54,754 nt of DNA from positions 1 to 54,754 of the forward strand of contig PBLL01000040.1 of NCBI GenBank assembly GCA_002721755.1, read 5' to 3'. The position numbers and the translations under genes are program-made. Origin of the DNA: Actinomycetota bacterium. Lineage in GTDB: Bacteria > Actinomycetota > Acidimicrobiia > Acidimicrobiales > MedAcidi-G1. Shown here piece by piece: positions 7,050 through 16,488 of the stretch. Position 1 is the stretch's first letter. Each line of letters opens with the position of its first letter. Under the pieces are notes generated by a model. It made no database searches. It was given only the letters and a program-made list of their open reading frames with translations, and was not told the origin of the DNA.

Positions 7050-10010
7050 ATGCAGCCTGAAGATGCCCCACCACCGAGACCAAGAGTTTTACCACGTCGT
7101 GGTCGACGCAGTCCTGTAGGACGAATTAGGTTAATCATTTTTGGCGTAATTGCAATAGGTCTCCTTCTACTCATGTCGTTAAGAGGATTAGCTGGTTTCT
7201 ATACAGATTTTTTATGGTTTGACTCTCTCGGTCAAGGCGATGTCTTTAAAGCAGTTTTCGGAGCTCAAGTGGTTCTCGTATTGCTATTTATGTTTTTGTT
7301 TTTCTTAATCTTTTTCGGGAACTTAACAATCGCTCAGCGTTTAGCTCCGAGAATAAGACCAGCGGGACCAGAGGAAGATCTGCTTGTTCACTATCACACT
7401 TTCGTAGGTAAAAGAGATCGACTTTTAAGGATCCTTTTTTCATTATTTTGCGCTTTTATAGCTGGATTGAGAGTCTCGGATAAGTGGCAAGACTGGCTTT
7501 TATTTACAAACAGAGTTGATGTAGGTGTAAGTGACGCTCAGTTTGAAAAAGACATAGGTTTTTATATTTTCCAATTGCCTTTTTATAATTTTGTGGTTGA
7601 TTGGGTTTTTGGCACCCTTTTAATTACGTTAATTTTCACCGCTATAACTCACTATCTCAACGGTGGAATCAGGTTCCAGACTACCGGAGAGCGTGTAAGT
7701 CCTCAGGTCAAAGCGCACTTATCTGTACTACTCGCGTTTATAGCTTTAGTTCGTGCGGCAAATTACTGGTTAGCAAGATATGAGCTGACAACATCTAGCA
7801 GAGGCGCGGTTGATGGAGCTACTTATACAGATGTAAAAGCTCAACTGCCAGCTACGAACTTGCTAATTCTCATTTCTTTATTGGCAGTAATTCTCCTAGT
7901 CGTAAATATCCGACGACGGGGATGGGTTTTACCAGCACTTGCCGTCGGCTTGTGGGCATTTGTTGCAGTTATTGTGGGAAGCATTTATCCGGCAGTTATA
8001 CAAAATTTTCGTGTTGAACCAGCAGAGTCTGAAAAAGAAGCTCCATACATAGAGAGGAACATTCTTGCCACAAGAGAAGCTTATGGATTGGGTTCAATTG
8101 ATGAGATCCAGTTAACCGATTTTGATAATAGTGTTACTGCAGATGACTTGAGAAATAATTCTGAGACAGTCAGAAATATTAGAATATTGGACCCACTTGT
8201 TGTTCAAGCTACTTTTGATCGTCTGCAAGGGGAAAGAGAATTTTATAGATTTTCCGACGTTTTGGACACCGACCGTTATGAAGTCAACGGAGAAACGACT
8301 CAGGTACTACTCGGAGCAAGAGAGCTTAATTTGAACGAAACGCGCTCTTGGGAGAATCAACATGTTGCTTTCACACATGGTTACGGACTTGCTCTAGCAC
8401 CTGTTTCAAGAGTTAAAGGATCTGGTGACCCTGATTTCTTGATTGGTGATTTGCCAGTAGCGATTGACGAATCAATGGATGTGGTTCTTGATCGTCCTCA
8501 AATATATGTAGGTGAAAATTTGGAAGGCTACGCAGTCCTCGGAGCGAGTCGTAATGAGGTCGATTTTACTGATGAAAATCAACAGACACTCGCAGTCCGA
8601 TATGAAGATTTGGGTGGTGAAGGCGGAGTTGAGATGGGATCTTTATTCCGGAGGCTCGCTTTTGCTTTGAGGTTTGGTCAAATTGAACCTCTCATTTCAA
8701 ATTTTGTAACTGAAGATTCCAAAGTTATGTTCGTTAGAGATGTACGTGGCAGGGTGGAAAAATTAGCGCCTTTCTTACATTTTGATGCTGACCCTTACCC
8801 CGTACTGCACAAAGGTCGCATTATTTATGTGGTAGATGGCTACACAACAACAGATCGTTATCCTTATGCTCAAAATGCACCGGTCGCTGAGCTTCCGAGA
8901 AAAAGCGGATTACGTCACGATTTTAATTATGTTAGAAATTCAGTAAAGGCGACAGTTGATGCTTTCACAGGAGAAGTCGTTTTTTATGTGGTCGATTTGG
9001 AAGACCCACTAATCACGGCCTATCAAAAGGCTTTTGAAGGTTTGTTTAAACCAATGGATGAAATGCCTGCCTCTTTATTTGACCACATCCGTTACCCGGA
9101 GGATTTATTCCGAATTCAAACAGAACTTTGGGGTAAATATCATGTAGAAGACACAGAGAATTTTTATCAACGAGCAGCAGAGTGGGCAGTTTCACAAGAC
9201 CCAGGAAGAACTGGAGAAGGAGCAGCGAATTTAGCCATCGTAAATGAACAAGGTATTCGAATTGGCAGCCGAGATATGCGAATGTCTCCGTATAGAACAA
9301 TCGTCGAATTGCCCGATTCAGAGAATGCGGAATATGTCATATTACGGGCTTTTGTCCCTCTTGATGAGGAAGATACACGCAAGGAGCTTGCAGCCTTTAT
9401 TGTCGGAAGAAGCGATAAAGAAAACTACGGAAAACTAGCTGTATATAGACCGCCTTCATCAAACTTTGATGGTCCAGCTCTGGCTGAAGAAAGAATCCGA
9501 AATGATGAAGAAGTAGCGAGTCTTCAAACTTTATTAAGTCAGCGTGGTTCAACAGTCTTATTTGGAGAATTATTACTAGTACCCATCGAAGACTCAATAC
9601 TTTACGTTAGACCTCTTTATGTGCAAGCTGAAGGTGATAGTACAGTTCCAGAGTTAGTTCAGGTGATTGTAGCTGTAGGGGAAGACGTAGTTATGGCTGA
9701 CTCACTACAGGATGCACTTGAAATCCTTACAAACTCTTCTCTATCAGAGTTATTTGACGGAATAGGTGCGGGAAATACTTCTAAAATAGAAATTGATGTA
9801 GACCAAGATGATCTTCCAAGTGAATCACCATCCACGATTGATTCCTCTGATATTTCCGGAGACGTAGCAACAATCATTTCTGAAATAGATCGCTTACAAA
9901 AAGCTTCAGCTTCAGCTCTGTCTGGCAACCCTGCAGATTGGGAAGAATTTGGTCGTTTACAAGCTCAGATCCAAGAACTAGTTGATGTTCTATCCAATGA
10001 AGCTTCCTGA
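7050..10010 (+). CDS. UPF0182 family large membrane protein
   Basis: The 986-residue protein has about seven membrane helices in the first 320 residues, including an aromatic ASDFLWF-like patch (FYTDFLWFDSLG, about 51-62), followed by a very large soluble region (about 330-930). The C-terminal 60 residues are acidic and low-complexity, then a helical end. This architecture and length are characteristic of UPF0182, which is widespread in actinobacteria and of unknown function. AAGGAAG upstream is a good ribosome site for ATG 7050. A role together with the upstream Lon-like protease is plausible but unproven. Confidence 0.9.
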   Translation: MQPEDAPPPRPRVLPRRGRRSPVGRIRLIIFGVIAIGLLLLMSLRGLAGFYTDFLWFDSLGQGDVFKAVFGAQVVLVLLFMFLFFLIFFGNLTIAQRLAPRIRPAGPEEDLLVHYHTFVGKRDRLLRILFSLFCAFIAGLRVSDKWQDWLLFTNRVDVGVSDAQFEKDIGFYIFQLPFYNFVVDWVFGTLLITLIFTAITHYLNGGIRFQTTGERVSPQVKAHLSVLLAFIALVRAANYWLARYELTTSSRGAVDGATYTDVKAQLPATNLLILISLLAVILLVVNIRRRGWVLPALAVGLWAFVAVIVGSIYPAVIQNFRVEPAESEKEAPYIERNILATREAYGLGSIDEIQLTDFDNSVTADDLRNNSETVRNIRILDPLVVQATFDRLQGEREFYRFSDVLDTDRYEVNGETTQVLLGARELNLNETRSWENQHVAFTHGYGLALAPVSRVKGSGDPDFLIGDLPVAIDESMDVVLDRPQIYVGENLEGYAVLGASRNEVDFTDENQQTLAVRYEDLGGEGGVEMGSLFRRLAFALRFGQIEPLISNFVTEDSKVMFVRDVRGRVEKLAPFLHFDADPYPVLHKGRIIYVVDGYTTTDRYPYAQNAPVAELPRKSGLRHDFNYVRNSVKATVDAFTGEVVFYVVDLEDPLITAYQKAFEGLFKPMDEMPASLFDHIRYPEDLFRIQTELWGKYHVEDTENFYQRAAEWAVSQDPGRTGEGAANLAIVNEQGIRIGSRDMRMSPYRTIVELPDSENAEYVILRAFVPLDEEDTRKELAAFIVGRSDKENYGKLAVYRPPSSNFDGPALAEERIRNDEEVASLQTLLSQRGSTVLFGELLLVPIEDSILYVRPLYVQAEGDSTVPELVQVIVAVGEDVVMADSLQDALEILTNSSLSELFDGIGAGNTSKIEIDVDQDDLPSESPSTIDSSDISGDVATIISEIDRLQKASASALSGNPADWEEFGRLQAQIQELVDVLSNEAS

Positions 10011-10019
10011 TTAAGAAAT

Positions 10020-10463
10020 TCAATTCAAAGGTTGCCAACCACCAGTTTTTTTATCATTTTGTTTTCTCACAGGCGAGTCTGCAGCAAGGTCATTAAAAGC
10101 TTCGTCACCGTCGAGCGCAGGAGACATTGACTCTTCCTCGAATTCCATTCCGGCGTTAACACTTAAAACAGAAATTTTTCCTCTTAGTTCTATAGTCAAA
10201 CGGGAAAGTTCAGCTGAAAGTCTTGCAACATGAAGTTGAGTTTCTAATATCGCATCTTCATCAGCTGAAGAAGCAGTATTCCCGAGAACATTAAAATTCT
10301 GTTCTAACACTGAAACCCTGTCTTCAAGATTACGAATTCCGTTGACTAAGTCAAGTAAGACCTGATTTGTGTCATCCGGAATTTCAAAATTAGCGTTTTC
10401 AGAAGAGGTTCTGAATCTGTTTGATTTTTTCCCCACGGTTAAATCGTAGTACCTACTCTGCAA
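10020..10463 (-). CDS. Hypothetical coiled-coil protein
   Basis: The 147-residue protein has no domain I recognise. The N-terminal 35 residues are polar. Residues about 38-110 form heptad-like patterns (VLLDLVNGIRNLEDRVSVLEQ and a second stretch around LHVARLSAELSRLTIELR) that look like a coiled coil. The tail is acidic and ends in a Lys/Gly/Trp segment. It uses a TTG start; no ATG is in frame nearby. It converges on UPF0182 with nine bases between stops, and is divergent from the SDR genes. Confidence 0.45.
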   Translation of the reverse strand: MQSRYYDLTVGKKSNRFRTSSENANFEIPDDTNQVLLDLVNGIRNLEDRVSVLEQNFNVLGNTASSADEDAILETQLHVARLSAELSRLTIELRGKISVLSVNAGMEFEEESMSPALDGDEAFNDLAADSPVRKQNDKKTGGWQPLN

Positions 10464-10548
10464 TATAAGTTTCCATAACCGAAAACATTGAAAGGTTCGT
10501 AAAGTTGCTTATTGCTGGATTCCTTTTTCACCTCTACGGTTATTAGGA

Positions 10549-11295
10549 ATGACAATTGATAATTATAAGAATGTTGTGGTAACAGGAGCCTCGAGCGGAA
10601 TCGGAGAAGCTATTGCGCGATGCCTCAGTCAAGAAGGTCTTAATGTCCACGCAATTGCTCGAAGAACAGAACGATTAGAAAATCTAGCTTCAACTACAAA
10701 TTGTTTAGTGCACAGTATGGATGTTTGCAATTCCAGAGAATTTGTTGACTTATTAGAAAAAATCGAAGTTGATGTTCTGATAAACAACGCTGGTGTAGGG
10801 AGAGGGTACGGTCAATTAGCAGAAGCAAATTTTGAAGATATCGAGACGACCATTGATACGAATGTGAAAGCTGCGGTGCACGCTGCAAAAGCAGTTCTAC
10901 CAGGCATGATTAGACGTAAAAAGGGACACCTTATAAATATTGGTTCTATGGCAGGTTTATACCCCCTAGCTTCATCTCTTTATGGGGCAACCAAAGGAGC
11001 TATGCATGTTTTGTCAATGGATCTGCGTTTAGAGCTTCAAGGTACCGGCGTTCGTGTCACTGAAATTTGTCCTGGTCGAGTAAGTACAGAGTTCTACGAT
11101 GCAGCGTTGGATGATCCTGAGCTTATTGAAAATAAAAAAGATTCTGGGATTACGGAAGTAACAAGTGAAGATGTATCACAAGCAGTCGTCTATGCGCTGA
11201 ATGTCCCCCAACATGTAAATGTTAATCGAATCGAACTTCAACCTACAGAACAAACTTATGGCGGGATGCAGTTTGTTCCAAGGTCATCAAAATGA
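10549..11295 (+). CDS. SDR-family oxidoreductase, YdfG-like
   Basis: This is a 248-residue classical short-chain dehydrogenase. TGASSGIG at 12-19 binds the cofactor, and R38-R39 after the second strand suggests NADP(H). NNAG is at 79-82, and the catalytic residues are S133, Y145 and K149 (YGATK). The C-terminal half, with CPGRVSTEFYD, resembles the YdfG group that oxidises 3-hydroxy acids such as serine or 3-hydroxypropionate. The exact substrate cannot be read. AGGA directly precedes the ATG. It overlaps the second SDR gene by four bases (ATGA). Confidence 0.85.
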   Translation: MTIDNYKNVVVTGASSGIGEAIARCLSQEGLNVHAIARRTERLENLASTTNCLVHSMDVCNSREFVDLLEKIEVDVLINNAGVGRGYGQLAEANFEDIETTIDTNVKAAVHAAKAVLPGMIRRKKGHLINIGSMAGLYPLASSLYGATKGAMHVLSMDLRLELQGTGVRVTEICPGRVSTEFYDAALDDPELIENKKDSGITEVTSEDVSQAVVYALNVPQHVNVNRIELQPTEQTYGGMQFVPRSSK

Positions 11296-12038
11296 TTTTT
11301 ACAGACAAAGTAGCGGTAGTAACTGGTGGATCTTCAGGAATGGGAGCGGCGACCATAGAGGCTTTAGCCGCATCTGGAGCGAAAGTAAAACTGATTGATA
11401 TCGACAAAGGAGGCGCCAAGGAAGTCGCCAAAAAGACCGGTTCAGAAGTGTTTATCGGCGATGTTTCAAACTCAGAATTCTGCGACCAAACAATTGATTC
11501 AATTGTCAGGAACGAAGGCCAGATTGACATTTTGATTAATGCTGCTGGAATTATTTTGCGTGCAGATGCTTTAAATACAAATGATGAAAACTGGTCGAGA
11601 ATCATGCAAGTAAATGTTGATGGTGTTTTTTTTATGTGTCGTTCGGCATTGCGTCACATGGTTAATAACAAGTCTGGAGTGATAGTCAATTTCGGTTCCA
11701 TATGGGGGAACGTCGCAGGATCTGGAGTAACTGCATATTGCGTTTCAAAAGGGGCGGTGCATCAATTAACGAAAGCCTTAGCTCTAGAACATGCCGAAGA
11801 CGGGATCAGGGTGAATGCAGTAGCGCCAGGTGAAGTGAACACTCCAATGATTAGATCTGGTAGAGAAAAACCGCCAACAGTTGATGAACTGCAGAAATTA
11901 GCTGATGACACGATTCCAATAAAACGATTGGCAGAACCGGAAGAAGTTGCAGAAGTGGTACTATTTTTGGCTTCAGAAAGATCTAGTTACATAACTGGTT
12001 CCATAGTTCCTGTTGATGCTGGTTATACCGCAAGATAG
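11292..12038 (+). CDS. SDR-family oxidoreductase
   Basis: This is a second 248-residue SDR, translationally coupled to the first. It has TGGSSGMG at 11-18 and D36 after the second strand, which favours NAD(H). N83-A84-A85-G86 replaces the usual NNAG, and the catalytic residues are S136, Y149 and K153. The C-terminus ends in SSYITGSIVPVDAGYTAR, typical of the FabG/glucose-dehydrogenase-like group. The pair may act in sequence, one NADP- and one NAD-linked, or form an epimerisation couple; the substrate is unknown. tRNA-fMet begins 41 bases after the stop. Confidence 0.85.
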   Translation: MIFTDKVAVVTGGSSGMGAATIEALAASGAKVKLIDIDKGGAKEVAKKTGSEVFIGDVSNSEFCDQTIDSIVRNEGQIDILINAAGIILRADALNTNDENWSRIMQVNVDGVFFMCRSALRHMVNNKSGVIVNFGSIWGNVAGSGVTAYCVSKGAVHQLTKALALEHAEDGIRVNAVAPGEVNTPMIRSGREKPPTVDELQKLADDTIPIKRLAEPEEVAEVVLFLASERSSYITGSIVPVDAGYTAR

Positions 12039-12079
12039 ATTCTGGTTGGCTCAAAGGCCACCTCGCGATACTCTAACGA

Positions 12080-12153
<74 letters not shown>

Positions 12154-12188
12154 CTAAAAGAATCTCAACTTGTTTTCTTGGAGTGCTC

Positions 12189-12719
12189 TTGAAAGAAAAT
12201 ACTGACAGCTATATAGATAATTACGAAGATGTATCAGTTTTTTCTCTAGATGAAGAGCGGGAACAATTACTTCACAAAAAACAAACCGAGTGCGTTCTCA
12301 TGTGGACTAATTCATCCGGAGACCCAATAGGAGTCGTGATGAATTACGTTAAAAAAGATGGAAAGTTTTGGCTCACATGCACTAGACGTAGAAAACGAGT
12401 GTCAGCTCTCGAGCAAAGGCCTAGAGCTTCAATTGCAGTATCAAGTAGAGGCACGGATATCGGGATATCTCAGGCGGTTACCTATAGAGGAAATGTGCAT
12501 ATTTATGAGGACGACAACACCCGCGACTGGTTTTACAGAGCTTTAGCAGAAAAAGTAAGACCGGATAGTAAAAGTCAGCAGGATGCGTTTGTAGAACATT
12601 TAAACACCCCCGGTCGAGTAGTTATTGAACTAATTCCCGATTCGGACGGTCGAATTGGATTTGATTCAGAACAAATGTTTGCTAACAGTCCAGCAGGCAG
12701 GTCTTCGCACCAAAATTAG
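12189..12719 (+). CDS. PPOX-fold (pyridoxamine-phosphate-oxidase-like) protein
   Basis: The 176-residue protein matches the split beta-barrel flavin/F420-binding fold: GVVMNYVKKDGKFWLTC, then RRKRVSALEQRPRASIAVSS, then a TYRGNVHIYEDD strand. Such actinobacterial proteins often bind F420 or FMN; the cofactor cannot be decided here. I chose the TTG start at 12189 because GGAG (12180-12183) lies five bases before it. The same GGAG overlaps the alternative GTG start at 12183, which would add two residues. It follows tRNA-fMet and converges on the SnoaL-like gene with three bases between stops. Confidence 0.7.
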   Translation: MKENTDSYIDNYEDVSVFSLDEEREQLLHKKQTECVLMWTNSSGDPIGVVMNYVKKDGKFWLTCTRRRKRVSALEQRPRASIAVSSRGTDIGISQAVTYRGNVHIYEDDNTRDWFYRALAEKVRPDSKSQQDAFVEHLNTPGRVVIELIPDSDGRIGFDSEQMFANSPAGRSSHQN

Positions 12720-12722
12720 TTC

Positions 12723-13226
12723 TTAATTTGACCATAAACCATAAATAGGATCGGTTTTATCTCGGGATCCCAAAATAAACTTATTTGGCATTTTCTCATC
12801 AATATTTTCGATTTTTGTCCAATCAGCTCTTAGGAAACGTTTCGCAATCCGCCATTCTTCATTTCGATTTTCGAAATAGTCAATATATCTTCCGCTAAAA
12901 GTCCACAACCTTTCAGGGTTTTCATCGTCTGCTGGTTGAACATGATAAGCAAGAATGTAAGACTCGGCAATTGCTTCGTTGCCTTTGAAATCTATTTTTG
13001 TATTTGATAGTCGATGTTGAGTAGAGGAGTATCTTTTTTTCAATCTTTCAACAACTGGAAGAGCGAAATCTTCAATCGGCACAAGTGCATCTGGTTGATA
13101 ACCCTCCAGCAAAGCTCCTGGATGGAAAGCGGCTATTATTGCTTCTGGGTCTAATCGGTCTATTCCTCTGGTGTAGGAAAGAAGACAGTCAGTTATTTGC
13201 TTTTCTGCATTTACGTAATCAGTCAT
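12723..13226 (-). CDS. SnoaL-like / NTF2-fold protein
   Basis: The 167-residue alpha+beta-barrel protein has the SnoaL_4 pattern: an N-terminal helix with LLSYTRGIDRLD, then IIAAFHPGAL, QHRLSNTKIDF and a WRIAKRFLRADW strand near the end. Members include dehydratases, isomerases and ring-hydroxylating-dioxygenase-like small subunits; the reaction here is unknown. The start is ATG 13226, with GGAG eight to twelve bases upstream; a GTG at 13232 in the same frame is less well placed. It is nine bases downstream of the VOC gene and probably co-transcribed with it. Confidence 0.72.
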   Translation of the reverse strand: MTDYVNAEKQITDCLLSYTRGIDRLDPEAIIAAFHPGALLEGYQPDALVPIEDFALPVVERLKKRYSSTQHRLSNTKIDFKGNEAIAESYILAYHVQPADDENPERLWTFSGRYIDYFENRNEEWRIAKRFLRADWTKIENIDEKMPNKFILGSRDKTDPIYGLWSN

Positions 13227-13235
13227 TTCCACTCC

Positions 13236-13709
13236 TCATTTATATAACCTAATTTGACTATTTGGATCAAGTACCTCTTGAAGTTCAATTACATTTCCAT
13301 CTGGGTCACGACCATATGTAGCTCTAATTTTCCCTCCTCCTAACTGATCACTTTTCGGGGGAGGAGTATGGAATTTGACACCTGCATTCACAAGTCTTTC
13401 GTATTCAACATCTATGTCTTTTACGTCAAAACATAGATGTGTGTAACCGTGATCACAAACAGGTCGATTCGGATCTCCACTAACAGGTTCAGGAGCAGAA
13501 TATTCGAAGAGTTCAATATGAGTGTTGTGAGCTCTGAGCATAACCGAACGTGCGGCAGAGTTTTTCAGACCAACAATTTTGTCAATTACCTCTCTATTTT
13601 CCCAAGAGGTTTCGTAGACGATTTCAAACCCAAGTACATTTTTATAGAAATCAACTAGCCTGTTCAGATCAGGTGTTGAAATAGCAACATGGTGAATTCC
13701 GTTGATCAT
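13236..13709 (-). CDS. VOC-family (glyoxalase/extradiol dioxygenase-like) metalloprotein
   Basis: The 157-residue protein has two beta-alpha-beta-beta-beta modules. Candidate metal ligands are H7 (HHVAI), E66 (HIELFEY), H91 (GYTHLCFDV) and E142 (DPDGNVIELQEV), the usual four-ligand set of glyoxalase I and methylmalonyl-CoA epimerase. AGGAG a few bases before the ATG is a clear ribosome site. The pairing with a SnoaL-like protein suggests a small catabolic or detoxifying operon. The substrate is unknown. It is divergent from ald. Confidence 0.8.
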   Translation of the reverse strand: MINGIHHVAISTPDLNRLVDFYKNVLGFEIVYETSWENREVIDKIVGLKNSAARSVMLRAHNTHIELFEYSAPEPVSGDPNRPVCDHGYTHLCFDVKDIDVEYERLVNAGVKFHTPPPKSDQLGGGKIRATYGRDPDGNVIELQEVLDPNSQIRLYK

Positions 13710-13724
13710 GGCACTCCTAAACTT

Positions 13725-13737
13725 TTGTTAATAACAA
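13725..13737. promoter_or_regulatory. Perfect 13-bp palindrome in the VOC/ald divergent promoter region
   Basis: TTGTTA-A-TAACAA has six-base arms around a single central base. It lies 16 bases upstream of the VOC start and about 65 bases upstream of the ald start, where a repressor or an Lrp/AldR-type regulator could act. Operator function is an inference. Confidence 0.35.
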
Positions 13738-13801
13738 TTTTGTTTTCTAATCGTCTTCTGTGAGAATATGGACTTCGATTCTGATAAAGGTAATTAAAGC
13801 T

Positions 13802-14938
13802 ATGACAAGCACAATAATCGGTATACCTAAAGAGATAAAAACCGATGAGAAGCGTGTTTCTTTAACTCCGTCGGCAGTTGAGCAGATTGTCGGTAACGGG
13901 AATCAAGTGTTTGTTCAATCTACCGCTGGTGAAGGAGCTGGCTTTGATAATAGCCAATATGAAAAAGCTGGAGCGAAGATCCTTGATACAGCAGAAGAAG
14001 TTTTCAAAGAATCCAAACTCATTATTAAAGTTAAAGAGCCCCAAGAGCGCGAACGCAAATTGTTAACACCCGAGCACACAATATTTACTTATTTGCATCT
14101 ATCAGCTGATAAATCGCAGACAGATGACCTTATTTCATCAAACGCAACATGTATAGCATTCGAGACAGTAACTGATGATCAAGGTTCTCTACCTCTTTTG
14201 ACCCCTATGTCGGCGATTGCAGGCAGAATGTCTATACAAGCGGGCGCTCACTGTTTGGAAGCAAAACAAGGTGGTGAAGGTGTTTTACTTGCAGGAGCAC
14301 CTGGAGCAGAGCCAGGCAGGGTAGCAGTGATTGGATGCGGTGTTGTTGGAAGTAATGCTGTACAAATTGCAGTGGGAATGGGCGCCGAAGTAGTAGTTTT
14401 GGACCGAGATCAAGGTGTTCTCGACTCAATAGATAAGAAATATTCTGGCAAAGTCAAGACTGTTTTTTCAGATCAAGATGCTCTTGTATCGGAGGTTCTA
14501 AAATCAGATTTGACAATTGGTGCAGTTTTATTGCCAGGAGCAAAAGCACCTAAACTGGTTAACAAAGAAATGGTCTCTGAAATGAAAGCAGGCTCTGTGA
14601 TAGTTGATGTAGCTATCGATCAGGGAGGATGTGTAGAAACAGCACATCCGACAACTCATTCGGATCCAACTTTTGTTATAGATGAAGTGATTCACTATTG
14701 CGTAGCAAATATGCCGGGAGCTGTTCCTCGGACTGCAACAATTTCCCTTACAAATACAATTCTCCCTTATGTGATTGCTTTGGCGAGTGAAGGTGTTAAA
14801 GAGGCTTTGATTTCAAATTCGAATTTTTTAAAAGGCTTGAATGTTTGCGCCGGAAAGGTTTGTGAACCAGCGGTAGCTGAAGTTCACGGCTTGGATTACA
14901 TTAATCCGGTAGAAGCTCTCAAATTATCCTTGAATTAG
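13802..14938 (+). CDS. ald: Alanine dehydrogenase
   Basis: The enzyme interconverts L-alanine and pyruvate plus ammonia with NAD(H). The 378-residue protein matches the family over its full length (usual length about 371). Substrate residues are R18, K78 (VKEP) and H99 (YLHLSAD). The Rossmann motif GCGVVGSNA starts at 176, and the catalytic Asp is D271 in VDVAIDQGG, followed by HYCVANMPGAVPRT. The frame extends upstream to 13760, but ATG 13802 puts the conserved IIGIPKE motif at the N-terminus as in the family. Its stop overlaps the stop of the convergent MttB-family gene (TTAG at 14935-14938). Alanine-nitrogen recycling fits the amine-catabolic neighbourhood. Confidence 0.92.
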   Translation: MTSTIIGIPKEIKTDEKRVSLTPSAVEQIVGNGNQVFVQSTAGEGAGFDNSQYEKAGAKILDTAEEVFKESKLIIKVKEPQERERKLLTPEHTIFTYLHLSADKSQTDDLISSNATCIAFETVTDDQGSLPLLTPMSAIAGRMSIQAGAHCLEAKQGGEGVLLAGAPGAEPGRVAVIGCGVVGSNAVQIAVGMGAEVVVLDRDQGVLDSIDKKYSGKVKTVFSDQDALVSEVLKSDLTIGAVLLPGAKAPKLVNKEMVSEMKAGSVIVDVAIDQGGCVETAHPTTHSDPTFVIDEVIHYCVANMPGAVPRTATISLTNTILPYVIALASEGVKEALISNSNFLKGLNVCAGKVCEPAVAEVHGLDYINPVEALKLSLN

Positions 14939-16488
14939 TCTTCCAAGATTAAACGTATAGGAAACATTTCTCTTATCAACGAATCTGCAGCAGCTGAAAT
15001 GTGTGATGGTAAAGGTTCACTCAAAATTTCTAGAACTTTTGAATTAGCTCTTTCTCTAACATCTAAGGAACCTGCATCTTTCCAATCGTCAGGGCTTAAA
15101 CGGTCACCAACCAGAGGGTAGACGTACTCGGTTTGCATAACATTAAGAGTCTGAGGGTGGCCTAAAAAATGACCGGGTCCTTCAATAACGTCTTTTATTA
15201 CTTCAATTGCAACAGATCCATCATCGACTTCGATCCCACGCACTGTACGCGCAATTGAACCCAACATGTCATTATCAATAACTATTGCTTCTAATGAGCA
15301 AGAAAGTAAAGAAGCTAGCATTCCAGCTGATTCGAAAACTATATTTGCACCCGCTTGAGCTGCGAGAGTAACTGTTGTTCCTTTTTCGTGACCAGCTTGA
15401 TTGTCAGGCAATTTTGAATCAGCCATCCCAGCGGCGACTCCAGAAGGTAGACCTATCCAGTTGATGAGTTGTGCAGCTGCTGCATTAAGAATTGCTTCTT
15501 CACCTGAACCACCTGACATAGCTCCTGTTCGCAAGTCAGATACAAAGGGCCACATTCCCATAGTGCAAGGATGTCCAGGGGATAACAAATTTACACAAGT
15601 TAAAGCTGCAAGACATTCTGCAAGAGCTTGCGTGAGTGATCCAGCAAGAGTAGCTGGAGAAGTGGCACCGGCTTGTCCAGCCGAAAGCAAGTTTATTGGC
15701 ATTCCAACACGTACTTGTTCAGCCATACAAAGAGTCGATTCTTCCGCGAATCTAAGAGGTGGAACAACAAACGTATTATTAGCAATACAAAAGGGACGTT
15801 TACGGAATTCATCAGAATCTGGATTTCCTGTAAGTGCTATATTGAACATTTTGGAAATTTCGTGAACATTGTCAGGATGAAAGAAAGAAGTACCTATAGG
15901 TTTTGTCGTGCTAATCATCGCCGCGTATGCGGTATTGAAATCTAATTCTCTAGAGGACTCCATGTCACGCGCTACGACAGTTCTAACGTATAAATGGATG
16001 TTGTCTGATTTTTCAATCACTCTTCCTATATTAAAAATGTCTTTAAGCTGACTATCTCGAAAACTAGATGTTTCATGATCGAGCATCAGAACAGCAGCAC
16101 CACCAGTAGAAAAATGAACGCGGTCGCTTCCTATTTCGAGATTGTGTTTTTCATCAAAACCATAAAGAGTGAATTCCTTAGCAGCAGCATCAATCATCGA
16201 ATGAACTAGGTCTTTAGGAAACAAAAGACGTTCTTCCGAAGTGAAAGTCCCGCCATTAGAGGTAACTAGATCAACGAATTCAGGGATAGCTTGTGCCATA
16301 CCTACTTCTTCAAGAAGTTTAAGGGCGGAATCAAAAATCTTTTCCATCTGCGAAGTACTTAGAGGTTGAAAAGCGCCTCCTGATAAACCTGGTTTAACAG
16401 CTCTTGATTCTGGTGAGGGTGGGCTTGAACGTTTAGCTATTCGTGCACTGCGTCCACCGGCTCTTTTTGCAGGAATTTCTTCGTTCAT
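14935..16488 (-). CDS. MttB-family (trimethylamine methyltransferase-like) protein, non-pyrrolysine
   Basis: The 517-residue protein has a basic, Ser/Pro-rich N-terminal extension (about 1-35), then the TIM-barrel MttB fold with HFSTGGAAVLMLD, CTMGMWPFVSDLR, MSGGSGEEAI and the conserved MADSKLPDNQAGHEKG block. Known members move a methyl group from trimethylamine (pyrrolysine enzymes) or from glycine betaine and other quaternary amines (non-pyrrolysine enzymes) to a corrinoid protein. No in-frame TAG occurs, so this is the non-pyrrolysine type. No corrinoid protein is encoded nearby. It starts immediately after the stop of the upstream flavoprotein gene (TAA then ATG), so the two are coupled. 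Confidence 0.82.
   Translation of the reverse strand: MNEEIPAKRAGGRSARIAKRSSPPSPESRAVKPGLSGGAFQPLSTSQMEKIFDSALKLLEEVGMAQAIPEFVDLVTSNGGTFTSEERLLFPKDLVHSMIDAAAKEFTLYGFDEKHNLEIGSDRVHFSTGGAAVLMLDHETSSFRDSQLKDIFNIGRVIEKSDNIHLYVRTVVARDMESSRELDFNTAYAAMISTTKPIGTSFFHPDNVHEISKMFNIALTGNPDSDEFRKRPFCIANNTFVVPPLRFAEESTLCMAEQVRVGMPINLLSAGQAGATSPATLAGSLTQALAECLAALTCVNLLSPGHPCTMGMWPFVSDLRTGAMSGGSGEEAILNAAAAQLINWIGLPSGVAAGMADSKLPDNQAGHEKGTTVTLAAQAGANIVFESAGMLASLLSCSLEAIVIDNDMLGSIARTVRGIEVDDGSVAIEVIKDVIEGPGHFLGHPQTLNVMQTEYVYPLVGDRLSPDDWKDAGSLDVRERANSKVLEILSEPLPSHISAAADSLIREMFPIRLILED

Noticed and set aside
15401-15865. A 154-codon open frame on the plus strand inside the MttB-family gene
   Set aside because: It is antisense to a clearly conserved protein, has no recognisable domain, and its composition is the reverse-complement shadow of that gene.
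14935-16488. Pyrrolysine-type trimethylamine methyltransferase
   Set aside because: No in-frame TAG is read through. The frame is continuous, so this is a non-pyrrolysine family member and trimethylamine itself is not a safe substrate call.
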